NCBI RefSeq assembly: GCF_005497185.1
Contig: NZ_RJTN01000014.1
Location: 1 to 64,000, forward strand
Length of the DNA stretch: 64,000 nt
From: Pectobacterium polonicum
Lineage (GTDB): Bacteria > Pseudomonadota > Gammaproteobacteria > Enterobacterales > Enterobacteriaceae
Direction: 5' to 3'
A program made the translations under genes and the position numbers. This document shows positions 34,098-44,575 of the stretch, one piece after another. Under the pieces are notes generated by a model. It had not been told where the DNA came from and made no database searches. It worked only from the letters and a program-made list of their open reading frames with translations. Position 1 is the first letter of the stretch. Each line of letters starts with the position of its first letter.

Positions 34098-36809
34098 TTA
34101 GAACCATTGGCCGAAGCGGCGGATGTAGGCGCGCTTGACCAGTTGTGCGACGGTGCAGTAGCCAATCAGCGTAGCGGCCAACCAAGGGAAATATTCCCAC
34201 GGTAGCGGCTGCAAGCCCACTAGTGGCCCCAGCGGGGAGAACGGGAGATAGACACCCAGCGCCATTACCAGTCCGGTCATCAACATCACTGGCAGCGCCG
34301 CCGTACTCTGAATGAACGGAATCTTCTGGGTGCGTAGCATGTGCACCACCAGCGTTTGTGACAGCAACCCCTCAATGAACCAACCTGACTGGAACAGCGC
34401 CTGATGTTCGACGCTGTTGGCGGCAAACACGAACCACATCAGCGCGTAGGTGGTGATGTCAAAAATCGATGACGTCGGTCCGATACACAGCATGAAGCGA
34501 CCAATATTTTTAGCATCCCATTTGCGGGGTTTGCGCAGGAACTCCTTATCCATTTTGTCCCATGGCAGCGACAACTGAGAGATGTCGTACATCAGGTTCT
34601 GAATCAGCAGATGAATCGCCAGCATCGGCAGAAAAGGAATAAAGGCGCTGGCGACCAGCACGGAAAACACGTTGCCGAAGTTGGAACTGGCGGTCATGTT
34701 CAGGTATTTGATGATATTACCGAATGTCTCGCGCCCTTTGATCACGCCCTCTTCCAACACCATCAGGTTCTTTTCCAGCAGAATGATATCAGCCGATTCT
34801 TTGGCGATATCCGTAGCGGTATCGACGGATATTCCGATATCGGCATCGCGCAGGGCGGGCGCATCGTTGATGCCGTCGCCCAAAAAACCAACCGTATGAT
34901 TATTGCCTTGTAGCGCTTTCAGCACGCGGGATTTTTGTAGCGGGGTCAGTCTGGCAAAAATAGTACGCTGCTCTACCACTACACCGAGCTGCTCGTCGCT
35001 GAGTGCGTCGATCTCATTCCCTTCTAGTACCTCACCCGGCTCCAATCCAACATCGCGACAGATCTTGCGGGTAATAATCGCGTTATCGCCCGTCAGGACT
35101 TTCACCGTCACACCGTTTTCATGCAGGGCGCGAATCGCAGCAGAGGCGCTTTCTTTCGGCGGATCGAGGAACGTCAGCAGGCCGCAGAGGGTTAGATCGC
35201 GTTCATCCTCGGCGCTGAGCGGCAGCGTGCTGCCCACAGGGCTCAGTTCGCGCGTGCCGATCATCAGTACGCGGAACCCCTGCTGGTTATAGCTTTCCGC
35301 CAGTTCTTTCAGCGTGCGGCGGCGTGCGTCGTCCAGTTCGTGCCGCTGCCCGTTTTCACTGATATGCGTCGCGACAGCCAGCATCTCTTCTACGGCGCCT
35401 TTGCAAATCAGGCGCTGCTGGTTGTGTTCATCGGCCACGATGATGGACAGACGGCGACGGATAAAATCAAACGGTAGCTCATCGATTTTGCGGTAGCGAC
35501 CCAGTGCGGCAATGGCAGGATTATGGCGACCAAACTGCATGATGGCCTGATCCATCAGGTTTTTCATGCCGCTCTGGTGCGCGCTGTTGAGCCAGGCGAG
35601 TTGCAGCACGCTCTCATCGACCTGACCCTGCGTATTGAGGTGATGCTCAAGGATGATACGATCCTGCGTTAGCGTGCCGGTTTTATCGGTGCACAGCACA
35701 TCCATTGCGCCAAAGTTCTGAATCGCGTTCAGTCGTTTGACCACCACTTTGCGTCGCGCCATGGCAATCGCGCCTTTTGCCAGATTGGAAGAGACAATCA
35801 TCGGCAGCATTTCCGGTGTCAGGCCGACAGCAACGGCCAGCGCAAACAGGCTGGCCTCCATCCAGTCACCTTTAGTGAAGCCGTTAATCAGTAGTACGAC
35901 AGGCACCATCACGATCATAAAACGGATCAGCAGCCAGCTTACGCTGTTGACGCCGCGATCGAAGGCGGTTTGGGAACGGGTGCCAACGATGGATTTCGCC
36001 AGCGAACCGAAATAAGTATGGCTACCGGTTGCCACCACGATTGCCGTCGCCGTGCCGCTAGAGATGTTGGTTCCCATTAGGCAAATGTTGGATAACGCCA
36101 GCAGATCGCTTTCTCCGCTGCCGCCAGTGGGCTGACAGCCTTTGGCGCTGATATCGCTGAAGACATCGTATTTTTCTATCGGCAGCGATTCACCAGTCAG
36201 CACGGCCTGGCTGACGAACAGATCGCGTGATTCCACCAGCCGGATATCCGCAGGCACCATGTCGCCGGCTGAGAGGGTCAGGATATCGCCGGGAACCAGC
36301 TGTTGAAGTGGGATTTCCTGCATGACGGCAGTGGCGCTGGCGTGGGGGCGTCGTAGTACGGTAGCCGTTGTTCGCACCATGGATTTCAGCGCTTCTGCGG
36401 CTTTGTTGGTGCGAAACTCCTGCCAGAAGCGCAGCAGACCGCTCAGGCTCACCATCATCAGAATGATGATCACACCCGTGAGCGATGTCTCTTCGTTATG
36501 GCGCAGCGGTAGCCAGTAGTCGGTGAAAAAGCTGATAGCGGCCAGCGCCATCAGCACGTAAATAAACGGGTTATTAAATGCGGCGGCTAGCTGCACCAGC
36601 GCATGGGGTGCTTTCTCATGGGCGACGCGGTTTTCGCCATAGGTTTGCTGGCGCTCAAGGATGTCATCATGGCTTAAGCCGTGCAGGTGGGTGTTCAGGT
36701 TAGCCAGCGTTTGGTCGAGGCTGTTTTGCGCCTCACGGGCAATTGCAAAGGTGGCTGTGGGGGTCTTACGGGCGTGATGATGCCCCGTTTGCGTGATCAT
36801 ATCGGTCAT
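34098..36809 (-). CDS. mgtA: Magnesium-importing P-type ATPase
   Basis: The 903-residue protein is a P3B-type ATPase: TGES at 205-208, phosphorylation motif DKTGTLT with Asp375, GDGINDAPALRDADIGIS hinge, and about ten membrane segments. It imports Mg2+ into the cytoplasm. The length and N-terminus fit MgtA/MgtB. Upstream on the same strand is a proline-rich leader peptide (36955-37002) like MgtL, so translation through Pro codons probably tunes expression by Mg2+ or proline supply. No MgtC is adjacent, which favours mgtA over mgtB. Confidence 0.93.
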   Translation of the reverse strand: MTDMITQTGHHHARKTPTATFAIAREAQNSLDQTLANLNTHLHGLSHDDILERQQTYGENRVAHEKAPHALVQLAAAFNNPFIYVLMALAAISFFTDYWLPLRHNEETSLTGVIIILMMVSLSGLLRFWQEFRTNKAAEALKSMVRTTATVLRRPHASATAVMQEIPLQQLVPGDILTLSAGDMVPADIRLVESRDLFVSQAVLTGESLPIEKYDVFSDISAKGCQPTGGSGESDLLALSNICLMGTNISSGTATAIVVATGSHTYFGSLAKSIVGTRSQTAFDRGVNSVSWLLIRFMIVMVPVVLLINGFTKGDWMEASLFALAVAVGLTPEMLPMIVSSNLAKGAIAMARRKVVVKRLNAIQNFGAMDVLCTDKTGTLTQDRIILEHHLNTQGQVDESVLQLAWLNSAHQSGMKNLMDQAIMQFGRHNPAIAALGRYRKIDELPFDFIRRRLSIIVADEHNQQRLICKGAVEEMLAVATHISENGQRHELDDARRRTLKELAESYNQQGFRVLMIGTRELSPVGSTLPLSAEDERDLTLCGLLTFLDPPKESASAAIRALHENGVTVKVLTGDNAIITRKICRDVGLEPGEVLEGNEIDALSDEQLGVVVEQRTIFARLTPLQKSRVLKALQGNNHTVGFLGDGINDAPALRDADIGISVDTATDIAKESADIILLEKNLMVLEEGVIKGRETFGNIIKYLNMTASSNFGNVFSVLVASAFIPFLPMLAIHLLIQNLMYDISQLSLPWDKMDKEFLRKPRKWDAKNIGRFMLCIGPTSSIFDITTYALMWFVFAANSVEHQALFQSGWFIEGLLSQTLVVHMLRTQKIPFIQSTAALPVMLMTGLVMALGVYLPFSPLGPLVGLQPLPWEYFPWLAATLIGYCTVAQLVKRAYIRRFGQWF

Positions 36810-36954
36810 GATGCTGTTCTCTTAATGTTGCCTGTCCGCCGCGCACGGGCGCGCATCCCGGATAAAGGGACGTAAAGCGGAAAAAAATGAAGGTATTAAG
36901 GGCGGTAAACGGTGCAGACGGAGAGAACAGAGAGGTCGGGGAAGAAGACGGTTC

Positions 36955-37002
36955 TTATTCTAACGGATGCGGTTTACCGGGCCATCTAGGGTGTTCGTCC
37001 AT
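36955..37002 (-). CDS. mgtL: MgtL-like proline-rich leader peptide
   Basis: ATG 37002, preceded by AAGGAG, opens a 15-codon frame MDEHPRWPGKPHPLE ending at 36955. Four of 15 residues are proline. It lies 145 bp upstream of mgtA on the same strand, in the position of mgtL in Salmonella, whose stalled translation at proline codons opens the mgtA leader. The sequence differs from mgtL and the match is by position and composition. A GC-rich hairpin follows at about 36838-36865. Confidence 0.65.
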   Translation of the reverse strand: MDEHPRWPGKPHPLE

Positions 37003-37053
37003 GTGGTCTCCTTATCGCCATATGGCGAAATAGCAAAGTAGTTGTCGGCTGAC

Positions 37054-37113
37054 GAAACAAAGTACGTAGAAACAAAGTACGTAGAAACAGAGTATGTAGA
37101 AACAAAGTACATA
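37054..37113. repeat. Four tandem 15-bp repeats upstream of mgtA
   Basis: Four head-to-tail copies of GAAACAAAGTACGTA occupy 37054-37068, 37069-37083, 37084-37098 and 37099-37113. The first two are identical; the third and fourth carry three changes in all. They lie about 50 bp upstream of the leader peptide start, in the promoter zone. Spacing of 15 bp is not a full helical turn multiple, so phased binding is uncertain. Confidence 0.85.
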
Positions 37114-37304
37114 GTTTAGTGGTGCAACCATAACTCAGTTTGCCTAAACCGCACGTCAACGTTTACTCATGAGTGATATCAGGTGGGCTTGTTGCCAATC
37201 TGCGGGTATTACGGTGGCGTACTGCACGGCGGAGAGCGGTTGGAAAAGAAATGAATTAGAAACAAATGGTCGCCCCGCCGGGTAGCCAGCGGGGCTGCTG
37301 CGAA

Positions 37305-38882
37305 TTAATGAATTCTCAGCATGTGGTCCTGATTAACTTTGAAGAAACGAACGGCATCGCGCAGCTGTTCGCCCTGTTCTGTCATGGCGTGTGCTGCCGT
37401 GGCGGATTCTTCCACCAGCGCAGCGTTCTGCTGGGTGACCCGATCCATTTGTTCTACCGCGACGCTGATCTCTTTGATGCCAATATGCTGCTCGTTGGAT
37501 GCCTGAGAAATTTCCGCCACGATATCCGTCACTTTTTTCACCGACTGCACAATCTCCGACATCGCCTGACTGGCTTTATCTGCCCGTGCGGAACCGTCGG
37601 TGATCTTCTCAACGGTGCCTTCAATCAGCGTTTTGATCTCTTTGGCGGCGTTGGCGCTCTTCTGTGCCAGCGTCCGTACTTCGCCCGCCACAACGGCAAA
37701 ACCTTTCCCTTCGCTTCCTGCTCTGGCTGCTTCTACTGCGGCGTTCAGTGCCAGGATATTCGTCTGGAAGGCAATACCTTCGATCACGGCGATAATATCG
37801 ACGATTTTCTGTGAACTGTCGGAGATCTCGTGCATGCGTTTAAGCATATCATCCACGATGAGCCCGCCTTGAGAGGCAGTTTCTGACGTTTGCTGCGCCA
37901 ACTGGCTGGCTTCTTTCGCGTTATCCGCATTCTGCCGCACGGTGTGCGTCAACTGTTGCATGTTGGCCGATGCCTGAATCAGTGAGGCAGCCTGCTCTTC
38001 GGTACGCTGTGACAAGTCACTGTTACCTTGAGCAATTTCGCTGGATGCCAGCGAGATGGATTCGCTGCCGTTCATGATGGTATGCACGATGCTCATCAAC
38101 TGTTGGTTCATGTGGTTGATTGACGCGAGCAGACTCGAGTTGTCGCCCTGACGCAGCTGGATTTTTGCTGTCAGGTTACCGGATGCGATCTCGGTCATGA
38201 TTTCTTGTGCGTAGTGAGGATCGCCGCCGAGCTGACGAGAAATATTACGTGAAATAATCGTAGCGATAGCAACGGTTGCCAGCAGAGCCAACACCAGTAG
38301 CCCCCACACGTAGTATTGTGAGGTGCGGTATGTCGTTTCGGCGCTGTCTACGATGTCTTTTGTGGTCGCGATTTCCATCTCGACGAGTTTCGCCAGGTCT
38401 TTCATGAGCTGGCCGCGATATTTGCCAGAGCTTGCGCCGCTGATCTTGCTGGCTTCTTCCAAATCGCCCCGATTCACGATGTCAATCAGCGTGGCGTTGA
38501 CTGAGTTGAAAGCAGAGAAGTTTTCGCCAATCACCTTGATCAGCGCTTTTTTATCCTCAGTGCTGGCAACCGCTTGATAGTTCTTAAACGCAGTAAGGAA
38601 GGCATCGGCGTTTTGCAGTAATTCCTTACGGTGACCTTCACGCTCCTCAGGCGTTTTTGAGTCAATATACTGTACTTGCTGTAAACGTGTTTCAGACAGC
38701 ACACCGCGCATTTCCAGGCTATATCGTACGCCGGGTAGGCTGCTGCTGCTTAATTCATCAATACGACTATTATTAACGCTAAGCTGGAGTAGTGAAACCA
38801 CACCTAATAGCAACATCATTGCTATCAGCACGGAAAAGCCGAGTAACAACTTGGAAAGTACTGTGAGTTGAGAAAATTTCAT
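37305..38882 (-). CDS. Methyl-accepting chemotaxis protein (four-helix-bundle sensor)
   Basis: 525 residues: membrane segments at about 10-32 and 192-212, a periplasmic four-helix-bundle sensor of the Tar/Tsr class, HAMP, and a signalling domain with tip [20 protein letters not shown]. The C-terminus ends FKVNQDHMLRIH without the NWETF tail, so it depends on other receptors for adaptation enzyme docking. The ligand is unknown. Confidence 0.9.
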   Translation of the reverse strand: MKFSQLTVLSKLLLGFSVLIAMMLLLGVVSLLQLSVNNSRIDELSSSSLPGVRYSLEMRGVLSETRLQQVQYIDSKTPEEREGHRKELLQNADAFLTAFKNYQAVASTEDKKALIKVIGENFSAFNSVNATLIDIVNRGDLEEASKISGASSGKYRGQLMKDLAKLVEMEIATTKDIVDSAETTYRTSQYYVWGLLVLALLATVAIATIISRNISRQLGGDPHYAQEIMTEIASGNLTAKIQLRQGDNSSLLASINHMNQQLMSIVHTIMNGSESISLASSEIAQGNSDLSQRTEEQAASLIQASANMQQLTHTVRQNADNAKEASQLAQQTSETASQGGLIVDDMLKRMHEISDSSQKIVDIIAVIEGIAFQTNILALNAAVEAARAGSEGKGFAVVAGEVRTLAQKSANAAKEIKTLIEGTVEKITDGSARADKASQAMSEIVQSVKKVTDIVAEISQASNEQHIGIKEISVAVEQMDRVTQQNAALVEESATAAHAMTEQGEQLRDAVRFFKVNQDHMLRIH

Positions 38883-39319
38883 CGCTATTCTTATTGATTA
38901 TATAGAGAAGGTAGTAGTGATAACGGCAAAGAAAATAAGATCTTTATAATGCGGAATTCGATAAATTGGCCTTAATGAATAAACGGAGTTTAATACTGAA
39001 ATTAATTAATATATCAATACTAAATCCTGATAAATAAAAATCTATAATATATTTAGCCTGATAATGGAGGGTTAAAAATTATTTTAATAAATGTTTTTAT
39101 TATTGATGTGAAGGGGGCTATTCACAAATAGGATAAATAAAATGTGATTGTCATCAACAATCTCTAGTTATTTATCTCTTTAAAAATAACAATTATCTGT
39201 AACAGAATTTATTCATTAAATGACAAATAATTTCTTTTCATTTCTTTATTCATCAAATTATGGAGGTAATATATTTTTTATATTACCTCCGCAGGATTAT
39301 TCTTAGTTCAAAGCATTAC
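38883..39319. other. AT-rich intergenic region with a terminator-like palindrome
   Basis: No gene is seen. GGAGGTAATAT (39262-39272) pairs perfectly with ATATTACCTCC (39280-39290). On the minus strand it lies 30 bp after the rhaM stop and may end the rha operon, though it is not followed by a strong T run. The rest is AT-rich promoter sequence for the chemotaxis gene. Confidence 0.5.
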
Positions 39320-39634
39320 TCAGTCCAGATAAAACACAGGTTTCAGCGCCGCGCTGACCGGGCTGTTATCGGGGTTGGAGGGCATCACGTCGCCCATGTG
39401 TTTCCACCAGCGTTGGCAGACTTCCGTTTGCGCAATCGCCTCCCAGCGCGCTTCGGATTCGACTTCTACATAACCGAAGAGCAGATTGCGTTGCTCGTCT
39501 AGAAAAATGCTGTAGTGGTGCGCCCCGTGGTTTTTCAGCACCTCGGCCAGTTCTGGCCAGATCGGGTTATGACGACGCTGATATTCGTCGTGGCAGTCAG
39601 GAAAAACCGACATCACAAAAGCTTTACGCAACAT
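39320..39634 (-). CDS. rhaM: L-rhamnose mutarotase
   Basis: From ATG 39634 the protein has 104 residues, the length of E. coli RhaM. It includes [20 protein letters not shown] and [20 protein letters not shown], with the conserved His and Tyr of the family, and [17 protein letters not shown] near the end. It interconverts the alpha and beta forms of rhamnose for the isomerase. It is the last gene of rhaBADM. Confidence 0.93.
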   Translation of the reverse strand: MLRKAFVMSVFPDCHDEYQRRHNPIWPELAEVLKNHGAHHYSIFLDEQRNLLFGYVEVESEARWEAIAQTEVCQRWWKHMGDVMPSNPDNSPVSAALKPVFYLD

Positions 39635-39764
39635 GGCTGCGTCCTCATCATCGTTAGCAGAACAGAACGCCACGATGGTATGCCGTGGCGTTTTGAGATT
39701 GAAGGCAATGTTGTATGCGCTGCACGAACGCTATGCATTATCTGAACTATACGTATTATCTCAA

Positions 39765-40589
39765 TTACACGCGCAGCGCGGCTTCCAGCGGAGTGACGCC
39801 AAAACGTTCACCCAGTGCGATCAGCTCTTCGGTAGAGATTGTCTGTTTCTTACCGCCCATCGAGATGACTTTCACCATGACTTCGGCGGATTTCTCGGCA
39901 GTATCGATCAGGCCGAAGGCGTCATCCAGCGTTGGGCCAGTACCGAAAATGCCGTGAAATGGCCACAGGACCAACGAATGACGCTTCATTTGCTCGGAGG
40001 TGGCATCGCCAATGGCATCGGTGCCCGGCACCATCCACGGCACAATGCCTACGCCGTCTGGGAAGACGACCAGACACTCTGTGCTACCTTCCCATAGCTC
40101 ACGGGTGAATTTCGCGGTATCCAGTTCCAGCACATAGCTCAGGGCAATCAGATTGGTCGCGTGGCAGTGCATGATGACGCGATCGTGTCCGTGGGTCACA
40201 CCCATGCGCACAATGTGCGACTGGAAATGCGAGGCCAGTTCAGAGGTTGGCAGGCCGCCGTTGGTCAGCCCCCAGAAGATGCGGTAGCCTTTACCGTCAC
40301 TGTCTATCTGCAACACCACCAGTGAATCCGCCGGGTCCAGTTGAACGTTGCGGAAGAACTTGCCGGAGCCCGTAACGATAAACCAGCAGTCCGCCAGTTC
40401 TGGCATTGGCTGTGATAGCGCTTCATGACGCGGCTGCGGATAGAAATCGCTTTCATAAGGCGTCACATCCTCAGCCGTCAGGCGCAGGCTGACGTTACCG
40501 CCGTTACGTTCGTCCCAGCCTTTGAGCCACATGTCGCTGGTGGCTTTAACCATTCCCTGTACAAACCAGGAAGAGAGAATTGCTTGCAT
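39765..40589 (-). CDS. rhaD: Rhamnulose-1-phosphate aldolase
   Basis: 274 residues from ATG 40589, the same as E. coli RhaD. Class II aldolase zinc ligands are visible in MHCHATN, and the conserved NGGNVSLR and GTDAIGDAT motifs are present. It splits rhamnulose 1-phosphate to dihydroxyacetone phosphate and lactaldehyde. It begins 4 bp after rhaA ends. A longer frame from 40796 overlaps rhaA and is not family sequence. Confidence 0.95.
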   Translation of the reverse strand: MQAILSSWFVQGMVKATSDMWLKGWDERNGGNVSLRLTAEDVTPYESDFYPQPRHEALSQPMPELADCWFIVTGSGKFFRNVQLDPADSLVVLQIDSDGKGYRIFWGLTNGGLPTSELASHFQSHIVRMGVTHGHDRVIMHCHATNLIALSYVLELDTAKFTRELWEGSTECLVVFPDGVGIVPWMVPGTDAIGDATSEQMKRHSLVLWPFHGIFGTGPTLDDAFGLIDTAEKSAEVMVKVISMGGKKQTISTEELIALGERFGVTPLEAALRV

Positions 40590-40593
40590 AGTC

Positions 40594-41856
40594 TTACCCT
40601 TGACGTTGAGTGAGGATGGTTTCTTCATACTGACGTACCTGTTGCAGCCAGTCGCTGCCTGGGATGACGTCATGACGCTGGCAGTAGTGCTCCCACACGG
40701 CCTGCCACGGCAGCGATTTTTGCTCTTCCAGCAGCGCCAGACGTGCGGTGTAATCGCCGTTTTGCTCCAATGTGCGCAGCGTTTCCGTGGGTTCAAGCAG
40801 CGCGCGCAGCAGGGCTTTCTTCATATTGCGCGTGCCGATGACCCAGGCCGCGATGCGATTGATTGAGGCATCAAAGAAATCGAGCCCGATATGGACGCGA
40901 TTAAGCAATTTATGGCGCACGATCTCGTGAGCGATAGCCTGCGTTTCGTCATCCAGCAGCACGACATGATCGCTGTCCCAGCGCACCGGGCGGCTGACGT
41001 GCAGCAGCAGGCGCGGTACGTAGAGAATCGCGCTGGAAATCTTGTCGGAAATCACTTCAGTCGGATGGAAGTGTCCGGCATCCAGACAGAGTGCGGTGCC
41101 GCGGCTGGCTGCGTAGCCAAGGTAGAATTCGTTGGAACCGACGGTGAAACTTTCTGCGCCTATGCCAAACAGCTTACTTTCCACCGCATCGATATGGTGT
41201 GACGGATCGAGCGGTTCGGCGATGACTTCATCCAGTGCGCTGAGCAGCCGCTGGCGGAATGCCAGACGATCGATGGTTAAATCTTTCATGCCGTCCGGCA
41301 CCCAGATGTTCATGACTGACGGCGTACCGAGTTCGCGACCGAAGTAGGCGGAAATCCGGCGGCTTGCCTGACAGTGCTCAATCCAGAAGCGGCGCACTTT
41401 TTCGTCCGGGTGTGACAGCGTAAAGCCGTCTGCACTCAGCGGATGAGAAAAGCAGGTTGGGTTAAAGTCCAGCCCAAGCTGGTGACGTTTGGCCCACGCA
41501 ACCCAAGAGCTGAAATGTTCAGGGGCAATCTCGTTACGGGCGACAGGCTGTGCGGATTCAAGATAGATAGCGTGCAGGTTCAGCCGCTTGGGACCGGGGA
41601 TCAATGCAAATGCCTGTTCCAGATCGGCACGCAGTTCATCCGGCGTACTTGCCTTACCGGGGTAGTTGCCAGTGGCCTGAATACCGCCCGTTAATGGCCC
41701 GCCGGTGTTTTCGAATCCGGCCACATCATCACCCTGCCAGCAATGCATTGACACCGGAATCTGGTCGAGCTGTTCCAGCGCAGCCTCTACGTCAATATCC
41801 AGGCTGGCATAACGCGCTTTTGCCAACTGCCATGCGGTTTCAATTGGTGTGCTCAT
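40594..41856 (-). CDS. rhaA: L-rhamnose isomerase
   Basis: 420 residues, one more than E. coli RhaA. Conserved runs include [34 protein letters not shown], and the metal-site region [11 protein letters not shown]. It converts rhamnose to rhamnulose. The start overlaps the end of rhaB by 4 bp. Confidence 0.96.
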   Translation of the reverse strand: MSTPIETAWQLAKARYASLDIDVEAALEQLDQIPVSMHCWQGDDVAGFENTGGPLTGGIQATGNYPGKASTPDELRADLEQAFALIPGPKRLNLHAIYLESAQPVARNEIAPEHFSSWVAWAKRHQLGLDFNPTCFSHPLSADGFTLSHPDEKVRRFWIEHCQASRRISAYFGRELGTPSVMNIWVPDGMKDLTIDRLAFRQRLLSALDEVIAEPLDPSHHIDAVESKLFGIGAESFTVGSNEFYLGYAASRGTALCLDAGHFHPTEVISDKISSAILYVPRLLLHVSRPVRWDSDHVVLLDDETQAIAHEIVRHKLLNRVHIGLDFFDASINRIAAWVIGTRNMKKALLRALLEPTETLRTLEQNGDYTARLALLEEQKSLPWQAVWEHYCQRHDVIPGSDWLQQVRQYEETILTQRQG

Positions 41857-43343
41857 TGCGTAGTCTCCTTTTTGCCCTGTGGGGCGGTTTCTGGCTGGCT
41901 GAGCGCCTGAAAGCGACGCCAGTGCCCGGCAAAATCACTCTCCGCACGCGGGGTATAGCGATGCAGAGGGAAGTTATGAGTCAGCATGTGACGGAATGCA
42001 GTAAGGTCGGTGACAGCACCTAGCGCCATCAATTGGCAGCCGATATTGCCGAGCGTAGAGGCTTCGACCGGCCCGGCGAGAACCGGGATCTGGCATACAT
42101 CAGCACACAGTTGGTTCAGAAACGCGTTCTGGCTGCCGCCGCCGACAATATGCAACTGGCGGATCGGGGCGTGACGCAATTCACCCAACTCCAGCACGAC
42201 CTGCCGGTAAAGCAAGGCGAGGCTGTCGAAAATGCAGCGTGCCAGTTCGGCATCGCTGTGGGGAATGGGTTGACCGTGCTCACGGCAATAGTCACGGATT
42301 GCCTGATGCATGGACGGCGGATTGATAAAGCGTTCGTCATTAGGGTTAACGAGGCTAACAAAAGCGGGCAGGGCAGCGGCGGACTGAATCAATGCGCCTA
42401 AATCCTTGATGCCACGCTCCTGACAAACGCGCTGTAGCAGCCACAGACCCATGATATTTTTCAGCACCCGATAGGTGCCGTTTACGCCACCTTCATTGGT
42501 GATATTGGCGGCCAGCGCCTGCGGGCAGTTAAACGGGGTGTCGCTCTCGATGCCCATCAGCGACCACGTGCCGGAACTGAGGTAAGCGCTGTCGCGGCTC
42601 TGTAACGGTGCACCGACTACCGCGCTGGCGGTATCGTGCGTCGCGACGGCAGTAACGGGGATCTGCCGCCCGCTCGGTGCGGCCCAATTCCCGACGGCGT
42701 GCCCCGGCTGCACTGGATCGCTCAACCAGCGGCGCGGTACATCCAGATAGTCCAGCAGTTCGCCGTCCCAGGTTTTCTGTTCCAGATTGAGCAGTTGAGT
42801 CGTGCTGGCGTTGGTGTATTCGCAGACCCGTTGACCCGTGAGGCGATAGTGAAAATAGTCGGGGATCATCAGCAAATGTTCTACCCGATCCCGATCGTCG
42901 GGAGGCATGTCGCCCAACGCTTTGAGCTGGTACAGCGTATTGAACGGCAGAAACTGAATGCCGGTACGCCGATAGATAGCCTCACGGCCCAGGTCAGCGG
43001 TGACGGCAGCCATCACGCCGTCGGTACGGTGGTCGCGATAAGAATACGGTAGGCCGACGCGCTGTCCGTTTTTATCGAGTAGCACATAGTCCACGCCCCA
43101 ACTGTCAATCCCAATGCTATCGGGGGCGAGACCCGTAGCATCAATTTGGTGTAATCCGGTAAGAATGTCGTGTTCCAGTGTGGCTAGATCCCACTGGTGA
43201 TGACCGTCCTGAAAAATCAGCGTGTTGCTGAAACGGTGAATTTCTTTCAGCGTCAGATGCTGCGTTGCGGTATGGAACGTCGCCAGCATCACCCGACCGC
43301 TGGATGCGCCCAAATCCACCGCCACGATATTCTTCACCGCCAT
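41853..43343 (-). CDS. rhaB: Rhamnulokinase
   Basis: 496 residues from ATG 43343, for which AAGGAG is well placed; a GTG at 43352 is less suitable. FGGY kinase features are [15 protein letters not shown] (phosphate 1), [19 protein letters not shown] and the adenosine motif [16 protein letters not shown]. It phosphorylates rhamnulose. It is the first gene of rhaBADM, divergent from rhaSR. Confidence 0.95.
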   Translation of the reverse strand: MAVKNIVAVDLGASSGRVMLATFHTATQHLTLKEIHRFSNTLIFQDGHHQWDLATLEHDILTGLHQIDATGLAPDSIGIDSWGVDYVLLDKNGQRVGLPYSYRDHRTDGVMAAVTADLGREAIYRRTGIQFLPFNTLYQLKALGDMPPDDRDRVEHLLMIPDYFHYRLTGQRVCEYTNASTTQLLNLEQKTWDGELLDYLDVPRRWLSDPVQPGHAVGNWAAPSGRQIPVTAVATHDTASAVVGAPLQSRDSAYLSSGTWSLMGIESDTPFNCPQALAANITNEGGVNGTYRVLKNIMGLWLLQRVCQERGIKDLGALIQSAAALPAFVSLVNPNDERFINPPSMHQAIRDYCREHGQPIPHSDAELARCIFDSLALLYRQVVLELGELRHAPIRQLHIVGGGSQNAFLNQLCADVCQIPVLAGPVEASTLGNIGCQLMALGAVTDLTAFRHMLTHNFPLHRYTPRAESDFAGHWRRFQALSQPETAPQGKKETTQ

Positions 43344-43711
43344 AGCCGCCACTCCTTATCGTTGAATGTGTTGCAGTGTAAGGATCGGTAACAGAAGCCA
43401 CCTTCCGGTGAGTGCCACCTGTAACAGGCGATTGGCAAAATGACAAAGCTGACCGTGAAAGGGCTCACAATCTGGGAAATTATTTAGATAATAACCATGG
43501 AAAAAACAGGGAAAACGCCGTGTGATCCTTGCCACACTTCAATCAATTGAGCGGGACGATCTTAAAAAAAGTGCAGTCAGACGGCGCGTGGGTGACGGTA
43601 TTTGAAGGCTGGTTTTGTGGCTTATGACTACTCTTTTTCAAAGACTGCCTTTTTCAACGGCTGTATTTTTCAAAGGTCGCATTTTTGCCAAAGGCTGAAT
43701 GGAGAGCTGAA
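43344..43711. promoter_or_regulatory. Divergent rhaB-rhaS control region with CRP site
   Basis: The region between rhaB and rhaS holds a near-consensus CRP site at 43454-43469: CGTGA, six bases, TCACA. Rhamnose operons are activated by RhaS/RhaR together with CRP, so both divergent promoters should lie here. RhaS half sites are expected between the CRP site and rhaB but I could not fix them with confidence. Two short direct repeats (CTTTTTCAA and similar, about 43630-43675) lie near rhaS. Confidence 0.7.
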
Positions 43712-44551
43712 ATGACGTTACTTCGTGGTGATGATTTTTTTACTTCGCGTGCCGTGACGGTCGCGGTAGAGCCGCGTACCCCACAGACGGCCTTTCCTGA
43801 GCATTATCATGATTTCTGGGAAATTGTGCTGGTGGAGCAGGGCGCAGGCGTCCATGTATTTAACGACCAGCCCTACGCCCTGTGTAGCGGGACGGTGTTC
43901 TTTGTTCGCGATAACGATCGACATCTGTTCGAAGATGTAGAAGGACTGTGCCTGACCAACATGTTGTACCGTTCGCCGCGCGGGTTTCGCTTCCTGTCTG
44001 ATATCGCCGCCTTTTTGCCGTATGGTCTAAATGGCGAGTGGCAAGGGCAATGGCAGGTGAATGCGATGGGAATGCAACAGTTAAAACAGTCGCTGAACAG
44101 TCTGGCGGAACTGGCGCAGAGCGATGCGCCGGAAGCGATTGCCGCCAGCGAGAGCCTGTTTTTGCACATTCTGGTACAACTGCGTCAGCACTGTTTCCAA
44201 ACACAGGGTAACGGCTCCGAGCGTCAGGGGGTGCAGGCGCTGCTGGGCTGGCTGCAAAATAATTACAGCGAAGAGGTTAACTGGGGGGGGCTGGCCGATC
44301 AGTTCTCGCTGCCGCTGCGTACACTGCACCGTCAGCTAAAACAACACACGGGTATGACACCACAACGCTATCTGAATCGGTTAAGATTGCTGGAGGCACG
44401 TCGGCGGTTGCAGCAAAGTGATGACTCGATCACCACCATTGCGCACGCCTGTGGATTCAGCGACAGCAATCATTTCTCGACGCAATTCCGCAAGGCATTC
44501 TCGCAGGCGCCCAAATCACTACGCCATCAGGCGTTTTCTCGTGAAGAGTAG
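43712..44551 (+). CDS. rhaS: Rhamnose operon activator RhaS
   Basis: 279 residues from ATG 43712 (GGAGAG upstream). An N-terminal cupin sensor (FPEHYHDFWEIVLVEQG) and a C-terminal AraC double helix-turn-helix (LADQFSLPLRTLHRQLKQHT, then ACGFSDSNHFSTQFRKAF) are present. Position directly divergent from rhaBAD and first of the rhaSR pair identifies it as RhaS, the direct activator of rhaBAD. Confidence 0.93.
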   Translation: MTLLRGDDFFTSRAVTVAVEPRTPQTAFPEHYHDFWEIVLVEQGAGVHVFNDQPYALCSGTVFFVRDNDRHLFEDVEGLCLTNMLYRSPRGFRFLSDIAAFLPYGLNGEWQGQWQVNAMGMQQLKQSLNSLAELAQSDAPEAIAASESLFLHILVQLRQHCFQTQGNGSERQGVQALLGWLQNNYSEEVNWGGLADQFSLPLRTLHRQLKQHTGMTPQRYLNRLRLLEARRRLQQSDDSITTIAHACGFSDSNHFSTQFRKAFSQAPKSLRHQAFSREE

Positions 44552-44575
44552 GTAACGGCAACTGCGGGTGAGGGA

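Noticed and set aside
37054-37113. Tandem repeats as a CRISPR array
   Set aside because: Units are 15 bp and directly adjacent, with no spacers or cas genes.
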